Notes: generated by a model from the sequence alone, not told the origin. A DNA stretch of 14,380 nucleotides from Cyanobacteria bacterium UBA8803 (GCA_003505715.1 DNXU01000233.1:2665-17044); one strand, 5' to 3'. Shown: positions 1 through 7,959, numbered from the stretch's first letter. Numbers and translations: made by a program.

Positions 1-117
1 CGAAAGCTAACGCACCATTACTACTACATATTATCCTTTTATAGTCGTACTTGTGGGAGTCGTGGCTCAAATTTGTAAAGTTAGGCTATATTCAGAAAAA
101 TGTGCTGCTCAGGGAAA
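1..117. other. Left flank and presumed leader of the cmr operon
   Basis: No gene is visible here. The stretch is AT-rich and leads into cmr1. A TATATT hexamer at 87-92 could be a -10 element, but there is no convincing -35 element at normal distance, so I do not call a promoter. No CRISPR repeat unit or palindromic operator is recognisable in these bases. The operon promoter may lie left of the window. Confidence 0.4.
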
Positions 118-1194
118 ATGGAAGTAAACGTTAAGACATTAACTCCTCTCTGGACTGGCGGTGTTGAAGCGGGCAAGTGCGATCGCATCCACGAAACAGG
201 AATCCTCGGCAGCTTGCGCTGGTGGATGGAAGTGCTAGTGCGAGGAGTTGGAGGAAATGCCTGCGATCCAACGGAACAGAAATGTTCGCGCAAAAATGGT
301 CTTTGTGATGTCTGCAAAATTTTTGGTGCAGAGGGCCAGAAGCGCCGATTTCGGTTAGAGATTGAGGAAACTCAAGTATCTAACGCCACAATTAAGCATC
401 CTATTCAAGCAAATCGTACTTATACAGATAAACAGAGCAAGCAGAAAACACCAACTTGGTACTTTCCAAAACCTCCCAATACCCCGAAGACGGACACATT
501 TACTCTTAAAATTCAGAGCTTAAACCCAGATTTTAAGCCAGAAATCATCGGTGGATTGATTCAGTTTATTGCCGATTGGTCGGCATTAGGAGCGCGTCCC
601 CAAATGGGTTTTGGTGTAATTGAGATTGAAGAGCGCATTGATATACAACCGCTCTATGACTGGCTCTTTTCCATAGCCGGAAGTAACATTTATCCAGATC
701 TGCCTTCGCTACCGAACATCTTTCTGGCGCAGATTCAACCCAAAGACTCAAATCCTTCGTTTCAGGAGGAAGACACTTTTAACTTGAAGTACGACCTCCG
801 GCAACTTTTCAGAACAGAGCAAAATCCGAATAAAAGCAGAGATGAAGATGGCAAACCACGTCCTAAGAAAAAAGGAGACGGGGACAAGGATCTACGTCAC
901 TTCATTATGGGTACAGTGGAAGGCGATCGCATAGCTGCCAAAGTCAAAATCTCTCGTTCCTATGAGAATGACAAGTTGATGCGTGTATGGGGTTGGATTC
1001 CAGAAGAGGCAGATGTTTACAAAAATGGTTGGAATAGAGAAAAGGTCGTAGATGCGATTTATCAACACCTGGCAGCAAAATATACCTTGCATGATTGGCG
1101 GGAGATGAATTCAATGAGAGATACTAAAACACCAAATATTAGCGATGCAAAGGTGTTTCTGCGTAGCTTGTTGAAATTGCAGGAGGATGGCTGA
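118..1194 (+). CDS. cmr1: Cmr1, RAMP subunit of a type III CRISPR effector complex
   Basis: Cmr1 is a Cas7-superfamily RAMP protein that sits near the 3' end of the crRNA in Cmr complexes and helps capture target RNA. The 358-residue product opens with the first RAMP strand and the family motif LTPLWTGG (8-15). It continues with a GSLRWWME helix (31-38), matching the GALRxWWR-type motif of Cmr1. Cys49, Cys56, Cys63 and Cys66 form a likely zinc knuckle followed by KIFG. The glycine-rich loop GARPQMGFGV lies at 158-167. Residues 236-258 are a charged, probably disordered linker. I chose ATG 118 because AGGG lies just upstream at 111-114 and the protein then begins directly with strand 1. ATG 100 would add MCCSGK. 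It is the first gene of the operon and its stop overlaps the cmr6 start (TGATG). Confidence 0.85.
   Translation: MEVNVKTLTPLWTGGVEAGKCDRIHETGILGSLRWWMEVLVRGVGGNACDPTEQKCSRKNGLCDVCKIFGAEGQKRRFRLEIEETQVSNATIKHPIQANRTYTDKQSKQKTPTWYFPKPPNTPKTDTFTLKIQSLNPDFKPEIIGGLIQFIADWSALGARPQMGFGVIEIEERIDIQPLYDWLFSIAGSNIYPDLPSLPNIFLAQIQPKDSNPSFQEEDTFNLKYDLRQLFRTEQNPNKSRDEDGKPRPKKKGDGDKDLRHFIMGTVEGDRIAAKVKISRSYENDKLMRVWGWIPEEADVYKNGWNREKVVDAIYQHLAAKYTLHDWREMNSMRDTKTPNISDAKVFLRSLLKLQEDG
1181..1186 (+). promoter_or_regulatory. Ribosome binding site of cmr6
   Basis: A perfect AGGAGG lies inside the last codons of cmr1, 7 nt before the cmr6 ATG at 1194. It fixes that start and indicates translational coupling through the TGATG overlap. 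Confidence 0.8.
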
Positions 1195-2408
1195 TGCAGT
1201 ATGACTATTATGCTTTTCGGAAAGAGCAATTGGGCGAAACGCTAAATGAACTCGATCGAGCAAAAGTAGAACTTGATAAAGCGAAACAACGCAAGGATAA
1301 AAATGCACGTCAACAGGCAGAAAGGAAGATAGAGCAAGCTGCTGAAAAGGGAGTTAAACTTGAACCTCACTTGTCGTATTTGTGGTATGAAGCTCAGGGT
1401 TCTGAACTCAAAAATTCCATTCGTGATGCTTGGCAAAAGCATTTAAATGCCAGCATTATCCCTAATGCGTTTCACTTTACACCAGATATCTCTGCCCTCA
1501 AACACTTGCCATCCCTCAGCTTCATGCTGCGGGTTCCTTTCAAACTCAAGAAACCCTACCTGAGTAAAGACGATCGTACTTTTCACCTCCTCGATAATCC
1601 CATTCGGAAAGACAAGGTATTTAAAACCCCAATGGTTGCTTCGACCAGTTGGAAAGGAGCATTAAGAGCAACCTTTTGGCAATTAGGACATCAAGAAGAA
1701 GACGAGCAAATTATTCGACTCTTCGGTGATGCTCGTGAAGATGAAAAAGGGCAAGCTGGTCGGCTCTATTTTTACCCAACGTTCTTTGACAAGATTGGCT
1801 TGGAAGTGATTAATCCGCACGATCGCAAAACAGGCACGGGCAAAAATCCCATTCTCATTGAGTGTGTTCCAACCAATGCAACTGGAGAATTCATCTTGCT
1901 GTATGTCCCCTTTGGTTCAGTGAAGTCAGATGAGGTTGCCGCAGATTTGCAACGGGTTGCAGAAGGAGTCGAGAAAATGCTGACAGTTTACGGCTTTGGG
2001 GCAAAGACTAGCAGCGGTTTTGGGATTGCTGATGTTAGTAATACGGGAGAATTAGCGATTCGAGCAGATTTGCCAGGTTTAGAAGAAAGTTCGACTCCAG
2101 CCCAACAACCAGAATTTTTGAATTCTGATGGCAATCTCAAACAGGAATTTTTGAATCCTGATGGCACTTTCAAAACTGAAAAACAATACAAAACTTTTCT
2201 GCAAAGTCAAGGAAGAACTCATAACAAAAAGCTATATCAGGAGGCTAAAAAGTGGTGGGAAGCCAATACGAAAGACTCAGCGTCCAAATCAAAATCACTA
2301 CAACCTATGACCAAAGTGTCTTTTACTAATTTGAGTGAGTTGGGCGATCGGGTAAAGGAAATAGCAGAGAATCTACCCCAAAAAAAGGAAATCAGCTATG
2401 ACTCATGA
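1194..2408 (+). CDS. cmr6: Cmr6-like RAMP protein with coiled-coil N-terminus and C-terminal extension
   Basis: Cmr6 is a Cas7-like RAMP subunit at the crRNA 3' end of the Cmr complex, next to Cmr1. The 404-residue product has three parts. Residues 10-52 are Lys/Glu-rich and helical, probably a coiled coil. The RAMP core (about 105-281) contains TSWKGALR (151-158), the usual GSSLKGALR-type motif, and YGFGAKTSSGFG (266-277), the Gly-rich loop that is characteristic of Cmr6 (GxGAKTxxGYG). The remaining 123 residues are an extension rich in Lys, Gln and Ser, with a tandem duplication at 308-329. Assignment to Cmr6 rests on the AKTSSGFG motif and on position: second gene, before cas10, as in subtype III-C loci. 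Its end overlaps the large-subunit gene by 11 bp. It could alternatively be named simply a Cmr6-group RAMP. Confidence 0.75.
   Translation: MQYDYYAFRKEQLGETLNELDRAKVELDKAKQRKDKNARQQAERKIEQAAEKGVKLEPHLSYLWYEAQGSELKNSIRDAWQKHLNASIIPNAFHFTPDISALKHLPSLSFMLRVPFKLKKPYLSKDDRTFHLLDNPIRKDKVFKTPMVASTSWKGALRATFWQLGHQEEDEQIIRLFGDAREDEKGQAGRLYFYPTFFDKIGLEVINPHDRKTGTGKNPILIECVPTNATGEFILLYVPFGSVKSDEVAADLQRVAEGVEKMLTVYGFGAKTSSGFGIADVSNTGELAIRADLPGLEESSTPAQQPEFLNSDGNLKQEFLNPDGTFKTEKQYKTFLQSQGRTHNKKLYQEAKKWWEANTKDSASKSKSLQPMTKVSFTNLSELGDRVKEIAENLPQKKEISYDS
2112..2177 (+). repeat. 33-bp tandem duplication inside cmr6
   Basis: Two adjacent 33-bp units (2112-2144 and 2145-2177) differ at only a few positions. 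They encode EFLNSDGNLKQ followed by EFLNPDGTFKT, an in-frame 11-residue duplication in the C-terminal extension of the Cmr6-like protein. Confidence 0.85.
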
Positions 2409-5400
2409 CTTGACAACTTTAGCGGATAAACGTGATGCTCTGCTCTTAGCAGAAATAGCAGCATGGCTGCATATGCTAGGAAAATTTCATGAAGATTTTT
2501 TGAAAGGTCAGCACGACTTAGATATCAAAATTCCAGCAGATTTAACAGCAAACTTTGCTCACCTAGACCACTTATTGCAAAATAAGTCTTGGTCAGGAGC
2601 TATTTGGAATGGATTGGGTATCCCCGAATTTCAAGCCAGTTCATTAAGCGTGTTCCATTTCATAAAAGAGCATCGTAATCAGGACGAAGTTTCAGAGGGT
2701 CTGTTGAAGTTGATGGCGGATGCACACGGACGCGGTTCAGGAATTGAGAAGGGAGTGTTGAATCGGTTCGCGCCAAGTCAGACGACAACCGTCTACTCAT
2801 CGACAACATTTGGCACTGAAACCGATGCTATTGACTTGAACAATTTGTACCATGAGCGTAATTATTTCTATGATTTCCTACAAACAAACCTCGAACTGCT
2901 AAAGAATTCATTAGGAAGTTCTGCTTTCAACTTGCAGGAATTTCGCCGCAAGTTCATTTCTAATATAGAAGACTACTTCCGCCAGACGGTTGCAGAAACA
3001 CGCCGACCGCTGAGTGATGTTACTTTGTTTGATCAGACTGTCGCTAGCGTCGCCTTTCTCAAGGCAGCATTGGCTCAAAACTTGCTTGTTGGTTGGAAAG
3101 AACCGCCTCCTAGTGATGCCAAGACTGAAGATAAATATTATTGGCGATTGCTGCGCGCTGGTTTAGATGGTCTGGCATTTTGGGGTGATTCTGTTCGCAT
3201 TGGTGATTTGTTAGCCCGTAAGCAATTGATAGCAGAGGCGTTAGATACAGTCAAAAAGGTGATTGAGGAGGACTATCCTTTAGGATTAGAAGTTTATCGA
3301 GATGAGAATGGCAGCCTATTCATGGTTCCAGATGTTGCTGATTTGCTTGATGCAAAGGTAGATTCTAAAAACTCATTGCGTGAACATTTACAAGAAGTCG
3401 CTAACCATCGATTTGATGGCGAAGCATATTGGGCGCTAGAGTTGAGCGATCGCACCCGAAATACCCTAAAATTCGGAAGATTAGCAACTTCTCAGCCTGA
3501 TAAACTTACTGCTAATTCTCAATCGATTGGATTGCACTGGAATATTCAAGAAAAGCGGGATATTTGTCCTGTATGCAGTTTGCGACCAATTGGTGCAAGC
3601 GACAAAGCATTGAAATTGAAAGTTTGTGATATATGCTGCGATCGTCGAGCCTCTCGTGCCAAAAAATGGACGCAGCAATTAAAAACGACGATTTGGATCG
3701 ATGAAGTTGCGGATAGCAACAGTTGTCTTGCTCTAATTGTTGGACAATTTGACCTAGAATCGTGGCTGACTGGTGAAGCATTTAGTAGCATAGTTTCTTC
3801 TGACACTATATCTCAGATATGGAAAGAACCGCTTGGAAGTAAGCAACATAACTTTGACTATCAGCAATTACTTAGTGACATTCAAAATGCTCTAAAAAAG
3901 CAGGATAAGAAGAAACGACAATTCGCAGCGAATACTTTGTTAGATAATCTTGTCCCTAAAAAAAATGCTCGTGGTGTTCCCAAAGGTCACAATCATTTCC
4001 AGCCATTTTACGATCTACAAGTTACTGAAACCGATCTGGGTGAAAACAAGTTGGGCGAAAAAAGAACTACTGAGGAACCTTGGCTTCTAGCCCTGGCAAT
4101 GATGCGGCAAAATCCATCCTTTGCTCGTTTGCGTCGGGCATGGGAAACCACTCAACGATTTTGGCAAAAAACATTAACAGATGAATTAGATCCCAAGCTA
4201 CCAAAAGTAAAAGGTCGTCTCACCATTGAATTAACTAATCTCGATCGGTTCAAGCTACAGCTTTTTGGGAGTTATGACCTTGTACTAGGAATGACAAAGC
4301 TCAGCGTCTTACATGACAATGGCAAGCTGATCGCCATAGACAATCTTCGCTACGCTGCCAAGCAACTTGGTGCAAAGTCTGAAGATTATGCGAGTGACGA
4401 AGCCGCAGCGGAGTTTGTTCGCAGCCAGTTGTTGAATCAGCAAGTACCCATAGAAGAACCTACTGGGTATGGCAGTCCCAACAAATTAAAAGGCAAGCTA
4501 AACATTGGTAACGTCACCTTTGATGCAACTGAATATGGCCCAATAATCCCCATTCTGGCTGAACCGCGAACGTTTATGGCACTTGTTCCAGCAGACAAGT
4601 CTCTTGAGGTAATTGAGGCAATTAAAACCAAGTACGATCGCGAAATGGGCAAAGTTCGCAACCGCCTTCCCTTGCATCTAGGTGTAGTATATTTCCAGCG
4701 TCGTACCCCTCTGCGATCGGCTTTGGATGCGGGACGGCAGATGTTGAACTACAAATCGCCCACAGATAAGCAACTCTGGGAAGTATTAAAGATCCAATGC
4801 CTATTAACACCTGAAAAGAAAGAACTAGCAGATGGTACTCAACAGTTTAAGAAAACCATTACTCTGGATTTACTCCAAGATGCCCACAAGATAACCTGGA
4901 ATGTGCCTGTTGCAATGGGCGATGGCAAAACTACAGATGTTTGGTATCCCTACGTCTTTTTGAAAACGAATGATGACGACAATAAAGTGACAACCGAACG
5001 GCAACGATCGCTCAAAAGTCAGCGCCCCGGTGAAACAACACCCTGCTGGCTGGTTCATGCTGCTGATTTGAAAGAGGGCGATCGCATCTACTTTACACCC
5101 TCCACCTTCGATTTTGAATTCCTCGACAGCAGCGCCCGCCGCTTCGAGATTTACTACGACAAAAACGGTCGCCGTCCCCGCCAAACACGCCCTTTCTATT
5201 TGGAAGATCTCGATCGCTTCGACACCCTCTGGAAAATTCTAAAAAACCTGAAAACTTCCCAACACCATCAAGTGATTTACACTATTGAATCCACCCGTGA
5301 AATGTGGTACGGACAAAACGAACAAGGATCGTTAACCGATTCAGTATTTGAGCAATTTGTCACGGATACACTGGCAAATGCAACCTGGGCGAAAGACTAT

Positions 5401-5514
5401 AAAAAATGGACAAATATTCCTCAACAGCAGCGTCAACAACTCATTGATGCAGGAGTGCGAGGCGAATTAGCTGACTTGGCAGAATTACACATGGAAATCT
5501 TGAAGGATCAGTAA
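2398..5514 (+). CDS. csx11: Cas10-family large subunit (probable Csx11), HD and GGDD motifs degenerate
   Basis: This is the large subunit of the type III complex, 1038 residues. Residues 15-34 form the N-terminal HD-like helix, but the expected HDLGK reads HMLGK (25-29), so the metal-binding Asp is gone. PLSDVTLFDQ (204-213) corresponds to the Cas10 DVTLxDH motif with Gln replacing His. A first palm-like strand pair covers about 295-315. A zinc finger is formed by Cys390/Cys393 and Cys410/Cys413. The second palm (about 605-780) aligns with Cas10 around FMALVPA (726-732) and PLRSALDAGR (771-780), but the GGDD position reads EPRT (722-725). A conserved GDG-TTDVWYPY segment (841-852) recalls Csx11 proteins, from memory. 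In subtype III-C the cyclase domain is known to be inactivated. AAGGAA at 2385-2390 supports the start. Family identity is firm; Csx11 over Cmr2 is an inference. Confidence 0.8.
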   Translation: MTHDLTTLADKRDALLLAEIAAWLHMLGKFHEDFLKGQHDLDIKIPADLTANFAHLDHLLQNKSWSGAIWNGLGIPEFQASSLSVFHFIKEHRNQDEVSEGLLKLMADAHGRGSGIEKGVLNRFAPSQTTTVYSSTTFGTETDAIDLNNLYHERNYFYDFLQTNLELLKNSLGSSAFNLQEFRRKFISNIEDYFRQTVAETRRPLSDVTLFDQTVASVAFLKAALAQNLLVGWKEPPPSDAKTEDKYYWRLLRAGLDGLAFWGDSVRIGDLLARKQLIAEALDTVKKVIEEDYPLGLEVYRDENGSLFMVPDVADLLDAKVDSKNSLREHLQEVANHRFDGEAYWALELSDRTRNTLKFGRLATSQPDKLTANSQSIGLHWNIQEKRDICPVCSLRPIGASDKALKLKVCDICCDRRASRAKKWTQQLKTTIWIDEVADSNSCLALIVGQFDLESWLTGEAFSSIVSSDTISQIWKEPLGSKQHNFDYQQLLSDIQNALKKQDKKKRQFAANTLLDNLVPKKNARGVPKGHNHFQPFYDLQVTETDLGENKLGEKRTTEEPWLLALAMMRQNPSFARLRRAWETTQRFWQKTLTDELDPKLPKVKGRLTIELTNLDRFKLQLFGSYDLVLGMTKLSVLHDNGKLIAIDNLRYAAKQLGAKSEDYASDEAAAEFVRSQLLNQQVPIEEPTGYGSPNKLKGKLNIGNVTFDATEYGPIIPILAEPRTFMALVPADKSLEVIEAIKTKYDREMGKVRNRLPLHLGVVYFQRRTPLRSALDAGRQMLNYKSPTDKQLWEVLKIQCLLTPEKKELADGTQQFKKTITLDLLQDAHKITWNVPVAMGDGKTTDVWYPYVFLKTNDDDNKVTTERQRSLKSQRPGETTPCWLVHAADLKEGDRIYFTPSTFDFEFLDSSARRFEIYYDKNGRRPRQTRPFYLEDLDRFDTLWKILKNLKTSQHHQVIYTIESTREMWYGQNEQGSLTDSVFEQFVTDTLANATWAKDYKKWTNIPQQQRQQLIDAGVRGELADLAELHMEILKDQ

Positions 5515-5525
5515 GTAAAACAACA

Positions 5526-6611
5526 ATGGCAACCTATAAACGGCAACGCTACCTATTTATGACCCTCGATCCGGTGCATATCGGTACGGGAGGCTATCGC
5601 TTGGGACGGGTAGACAACAGCATCGTGCGAGAACCGGGAACTAAAATTCCCAAAATTCCTGGAACCAGTTTACATGGGGCAGCGCGATCGTATGCAGCAC
5701 AATTATATGAAACACCAGAAGCCGCAGGACAAAACCACGACAAAATTGATAACCCCGATAAAAATCCCGTTTGCTACACATTTGGCTATATCAAAAAGTC
5801 CCAGAATGGTAACAGCGATGAAGGTAAGATTTATTCCGGGGTGGTGAATATCTTTGATGCTCATGTGTTGCTATTTCCCGTACATTCGATGGTCGGCCCC
5901 GTGTGGGTGAGTACGGTGGAACGGTTGGAAGATGCAGGCTTTAAGGTAGAGAACTTACCAAATGACTGGAATAACATCAATACGGCGGTATTGAACTGGC
6001 AGCGCTCGGATGCTTTGAATTTGGGTTGGTTAATGCTTCAAGTTTCCGCACAACAAGCAACAGTAAGTGCGCCTTCAAAGTGGGTTAATGATAAACGTTG
6101 GCAGGCGATCGCAAAGATTGTTTTAGTCAAAGACGCGCTCTTTAGTCAAATAGTAAATAGCAATTTAGAAGTGAGAACATCGGTATCAATTAACCCTGAG
6201 ACTGGCGCAGCAGAAGAAGGGGCACTGTTCACCTACGAAGCGATTCCCCGTGCCACATTCCTCACCGCAGATGTTGTCCTGGATGATTATGGTGCTGGTG
6301 AAGAAGAGGACGACAAGAATAAAGAAAATGATAAACCTAAGCGCAAGCGTCCATTTCCTAAAAACAAGACTTATAAAAGCCAGAAGGATCTACCTGGAGG
6401 TTCCTGGAATAATCCACTTGATGTTGTGAAAGCAGGGTTTCGCACGATCGAGTGGCTGGGAGTCGGCGGCATGGGTACGCGCGGTTTTGGACGGATGGCA
6501 GTCGTAGGCGATCCGGTAGAAGTGACGCTAGAAGACTGTTGGCAAGTTTCAAAAGCATCTTCGCTCAATGAGCAACCCACTGCAACTGCTACTAAGGGAG
6601 GCAACCCATGA
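5526..6611 (+). CDS. cmr4: Cmr4, backbone RAMP and target-RNA-cleaving subunit
   Basis: Cmr4 (Cas7 group) forms the repeated backbone along the crRNA and cuts target RNA at 6-nt intervals. The 361-residue product begins with PVHIGTGG (16-23), followed by GRVDNSIVRE (27-36), in which Asp30 matches the catalytic Asp of Cmr4 (D26 in the Pyrococcus protein). Next come IPGTSLHGAAR (44-54), FDAHVLLFPVHSMVG (110-124) matching the Cmr4 DAxLLxFPVRS motif, and a C-terminal Gly-rich loop GVGGMGTRGFG (312-322). Residues 256-283 are a highly charged insertion. It starts 11 nt after the large-subunit stop, with no good Shine-Dalgarno sequence nearby, so translation probably depends on coupling. The stop overlaps cmr5 (ATGA). 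The RNase residue looks intact, in contrast to the large subunit. Confidence 0.88.
   Translation: MATYKRQRYLFMTLDPVHIGTGGYRLGRVDNSIVREPGTKIPKIPGTSLHGAARSYAAQLYETPEAAGQNHDKIDNPDKNPVCYTFGYIKKSQNGNSDEGKIYSGVVNIFDAHVLLFPVHSMVGPVWVSTVERLEDAGFKVENLPNDWNNINTAVLNWQRSDALNLGWLMLQVSAQQATVSAPSKWVNDKRWQAIAKIVLVKDALFSQIVNSNLEVRTSVSINPETGAAEEGALFTYEAIPRATFLTADVVLDDYGAGEEEDDKNKENDKPKRKRPFPKNKTYKSQKDLPGGSWNNPLDVVKAGFRTIEWLGVGGMGTRGFGRMAVVGDPVEVTLEDCWQVSKASSLNEQPTATATKGGNP
6595..6601 (+). promoter_or_regulatory. Ribosome binding site of cmr5
   Basis: AGGGAGG ends 6 nt before the cmr5 ATG at 6608, inside the cmr4 C-terminal codons. It supports that start and the 4-bp ATGA overlap. Confidence 0.75.
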
Positions 6612-7030
6612 GCAACCCAGTTACGAACCTCGATCGCCTCACCGCACAACATGCCCAAGCCTTAATTAGAGATGCTAACGATGATATCGAAACTACCGTT
6701 ACTAAAACATTAGGGGTATTGCAAGAAGATGGCGTGTATGCTTGCTTTTTGTACCTGTTAGCTAGAGAAAAGGAAAATGGCAAAGCAGTGGTTAAAGAAC
6801 TACTCAATCTTCTGGAGGGATTGGGGTTTGACTGGAATAAACCCATGAAAAATGGACAGGTCGATCTCAGTCCTGAAGTTGTCTTGAAACACATTACAGA
6901 CCATGTAACGCAAGACCTGGAACGACTGCTGTTGACTAAAGAAACCCTGGAACAGATGTTAATTTATGCCCGCTATGGGGCAAAGGCACAGGAAGCAGCC
7001 AAACAGCCAAAAGAGGAGGCAAATCCGTGA
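6608..7030 (+). CDS. cmr5: Cmr5, small helical subunit of the type III complex
   Basis: The product has 140 residues, is predicted almost entirely helical and has no RAMP motif. Its size, composition and position between cmr4 and the last RAMP gene match Cmr5 (group 11 small subunit), which lines the complex between Cmr4 copies and stabilises the crRNA-target duplex. The N-terminal stretch NLDRLTAQHAQ (7-17) resembles the start of Cmr5 proteins. The interior (39-52) is CFLYLLAREKENGK, and the C-terminus is charged and probably flexible. The start is set by AGGGAGG upstream. Its TGA overlaps the GTG start of the next gene. Sequence similarity in small subunits is weak, so the call leans on context. 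Confidence 0.75.
   Translation: MSNPVTNLDRLTAQHAQALIRDANDDIETTVTKTLGVLQEDGVYACFLYLLAREKENGKAVVKELLNLLEGLGFDWNKPMKNGQVDLSPEVVLKHITDHVTQDLERLLLTKETLEQMLIYARYGAKAQEAAKQPKEEANP
7012..7019 (+). promoter_or_regulatory. Ribosome binding site fixing a GTG start
   Basis: AGAGGAGG lies 7 nt upstream of GTG 7027, within the final codons of cmr5. It makes the GTG start (GTGA overlap with the cmr5 stop) convincing. Confidence 0.8.
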
Positions 7031-7917
7031 CCTGGAAAGCCTATCGAGTGGTGTTTAAGCTCAAATCACCCATGCACATCGGCTGTGGCAAAATCGGCAA
7101 TGTCCAGCGCACCCGTCCTTATGTCACTGGGCGAGTTTTCTGGGGCGCACTGACGATGCGACTAACCCGTGATGCAACTAGCGGTTCTGCGACTGATTCT
7201 GAGCAGTATGAAGAGTTTGGGAAAAAAGTTCATAAACAGTTAGCTTACACTTATTTTTATCCAGCAATAAAACCAGAAAATCAAGACTACGAAATTCAAT
7301 GGCTATGGAAAAATGAAAGTAAAAATGAAAGTCAGTTTCGCCGCCGTTTTCTGAGCAGTTATGCCAGCACTGCTTTGGTGTATCCCCAACAAGCAGCCGA
7401 TGAGGGATTATTGCACGAAGTTGAGTTTATTTCACCTCGCACGTTGGATAAAGGTGAGCAGGTTTATCTAGTGGGTTATGTGTTTGAGAAAGAGGATTGC
7501 GATATCGCTTGGCAAGAAGCTTGTCAAAAGCTACAAATGGGTGGCGAACGAGGTTACGGTTGGGGAGCAGTTGCCTGTCAGGATATACAAGAAATATCAG
7601 AAACTCGATTGTTTAACGACGACAGCCTCTCTTGGAAAGAGGAAAATGAGAAGATCGCCATTCAACTATCTACTTCTCAAGATAAAAAGGGATATATCCT
7701 AGCTCACACAGTTGCCGAGTCTAATTCACTGACTCGTTTGCAGGGAGAAATTGAGCCGTTGGTGGGGAGGGAATGGCGATCGCACAATTCAACAAACCGC
7801 TATGCTGGACAGCACGTAGAAAAATTTTGTGATCCCTGCTGGGTTCCAGGAAGTGTAGTCGAGCGATCGCTGGATTTTGTGATTAGAGATTTTGGTATTT
7901 GGCATTTACCAGACTGA
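7027..7917 (+). CDS. cmr3: Cmr3-like (Cas5 group) RAMP protein, last gene of the operon
   Basis: The 296-residue RAMP protein begins with strand 1 and SPMHIGCGKIGNV (14-26), followed by RPYVTGRVFWGALTMRL (30-46). The Gly-rich loop MGGERGYGWG (171-180) resembles the GGE/GER loop of Cas5-group proteins. The operon already has Cmr1, Cmr6 and Cmr4, so this is the candidate for Cmr3, which holds the crRNA 5' handle against the large subunit. Last position after cmr5 matches the III-C order. Similarity to classical Cmr3 is limited and the protein is slightly short for Cmr3, so another RAMP name (Csx10-like or a second Cmr6) remains possible. It uses a GTG start with a strong Shine-Dalgarno sequence. 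A perfect 12-bp tandem repeat (7309-7332) encodes part of KNESKNES (95-102). No clear terminator follows. Confidence 0.6.
   Translation: MTWKAYRVVFKLKSPMHIGCGKIGNVQRTRPYVTGRVFWGALTMRLTRDATSGSATDSEQYEEFGKKVHKQLAYTYFYPAIKPENQDYEIQWLWKNESKNESQFRRRFLSSYASTALVYPQQAADEGLLHEVEFISPRTLDKGEQVYLVGYVFEKEDCDIAWQEACQKLQMGGERGYGWGAVACQDIQEISETRLFNDDSLSWKEENEKIAIQLSTSQDKKGYILAHTVAESNSLTRLQGEIEPLVGREWRSHNSTNRYAGQHVEKFCDPCWVPGSVVERSLDFVIRDFGIWHLPD
7309..7332 (+). repeat. Perfect 12-bp tandem repeat inside the cmr3-like gene
   Basis: Two identical copies of AAAAATGAAAGT lie at 7309-7320 and 7321-7332. They encode KNES twice in a charged loop and are most easily explained by replication slippage. Confidence 0.85.
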
Positions 7918-7959
7918 CTTTCTGCCAAACTGAGCCTCTAATTCCTCCTCAACGTATAC

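Noticed and set aside
4870..5184. Minus-strand open frames inside the large-subunit gene, including one of 104 codons
   Set aside because: They are antisense to a clearly coding frame, with no start signal and no recognisable domain.
7478..7702. Overlapping plus-strand frame of 74 codons inside the cmr3-like gene
   Set aside because: It lies wholly inside a well-supported gene with strong start signals, and its product is low-complexity and basic with no motif.
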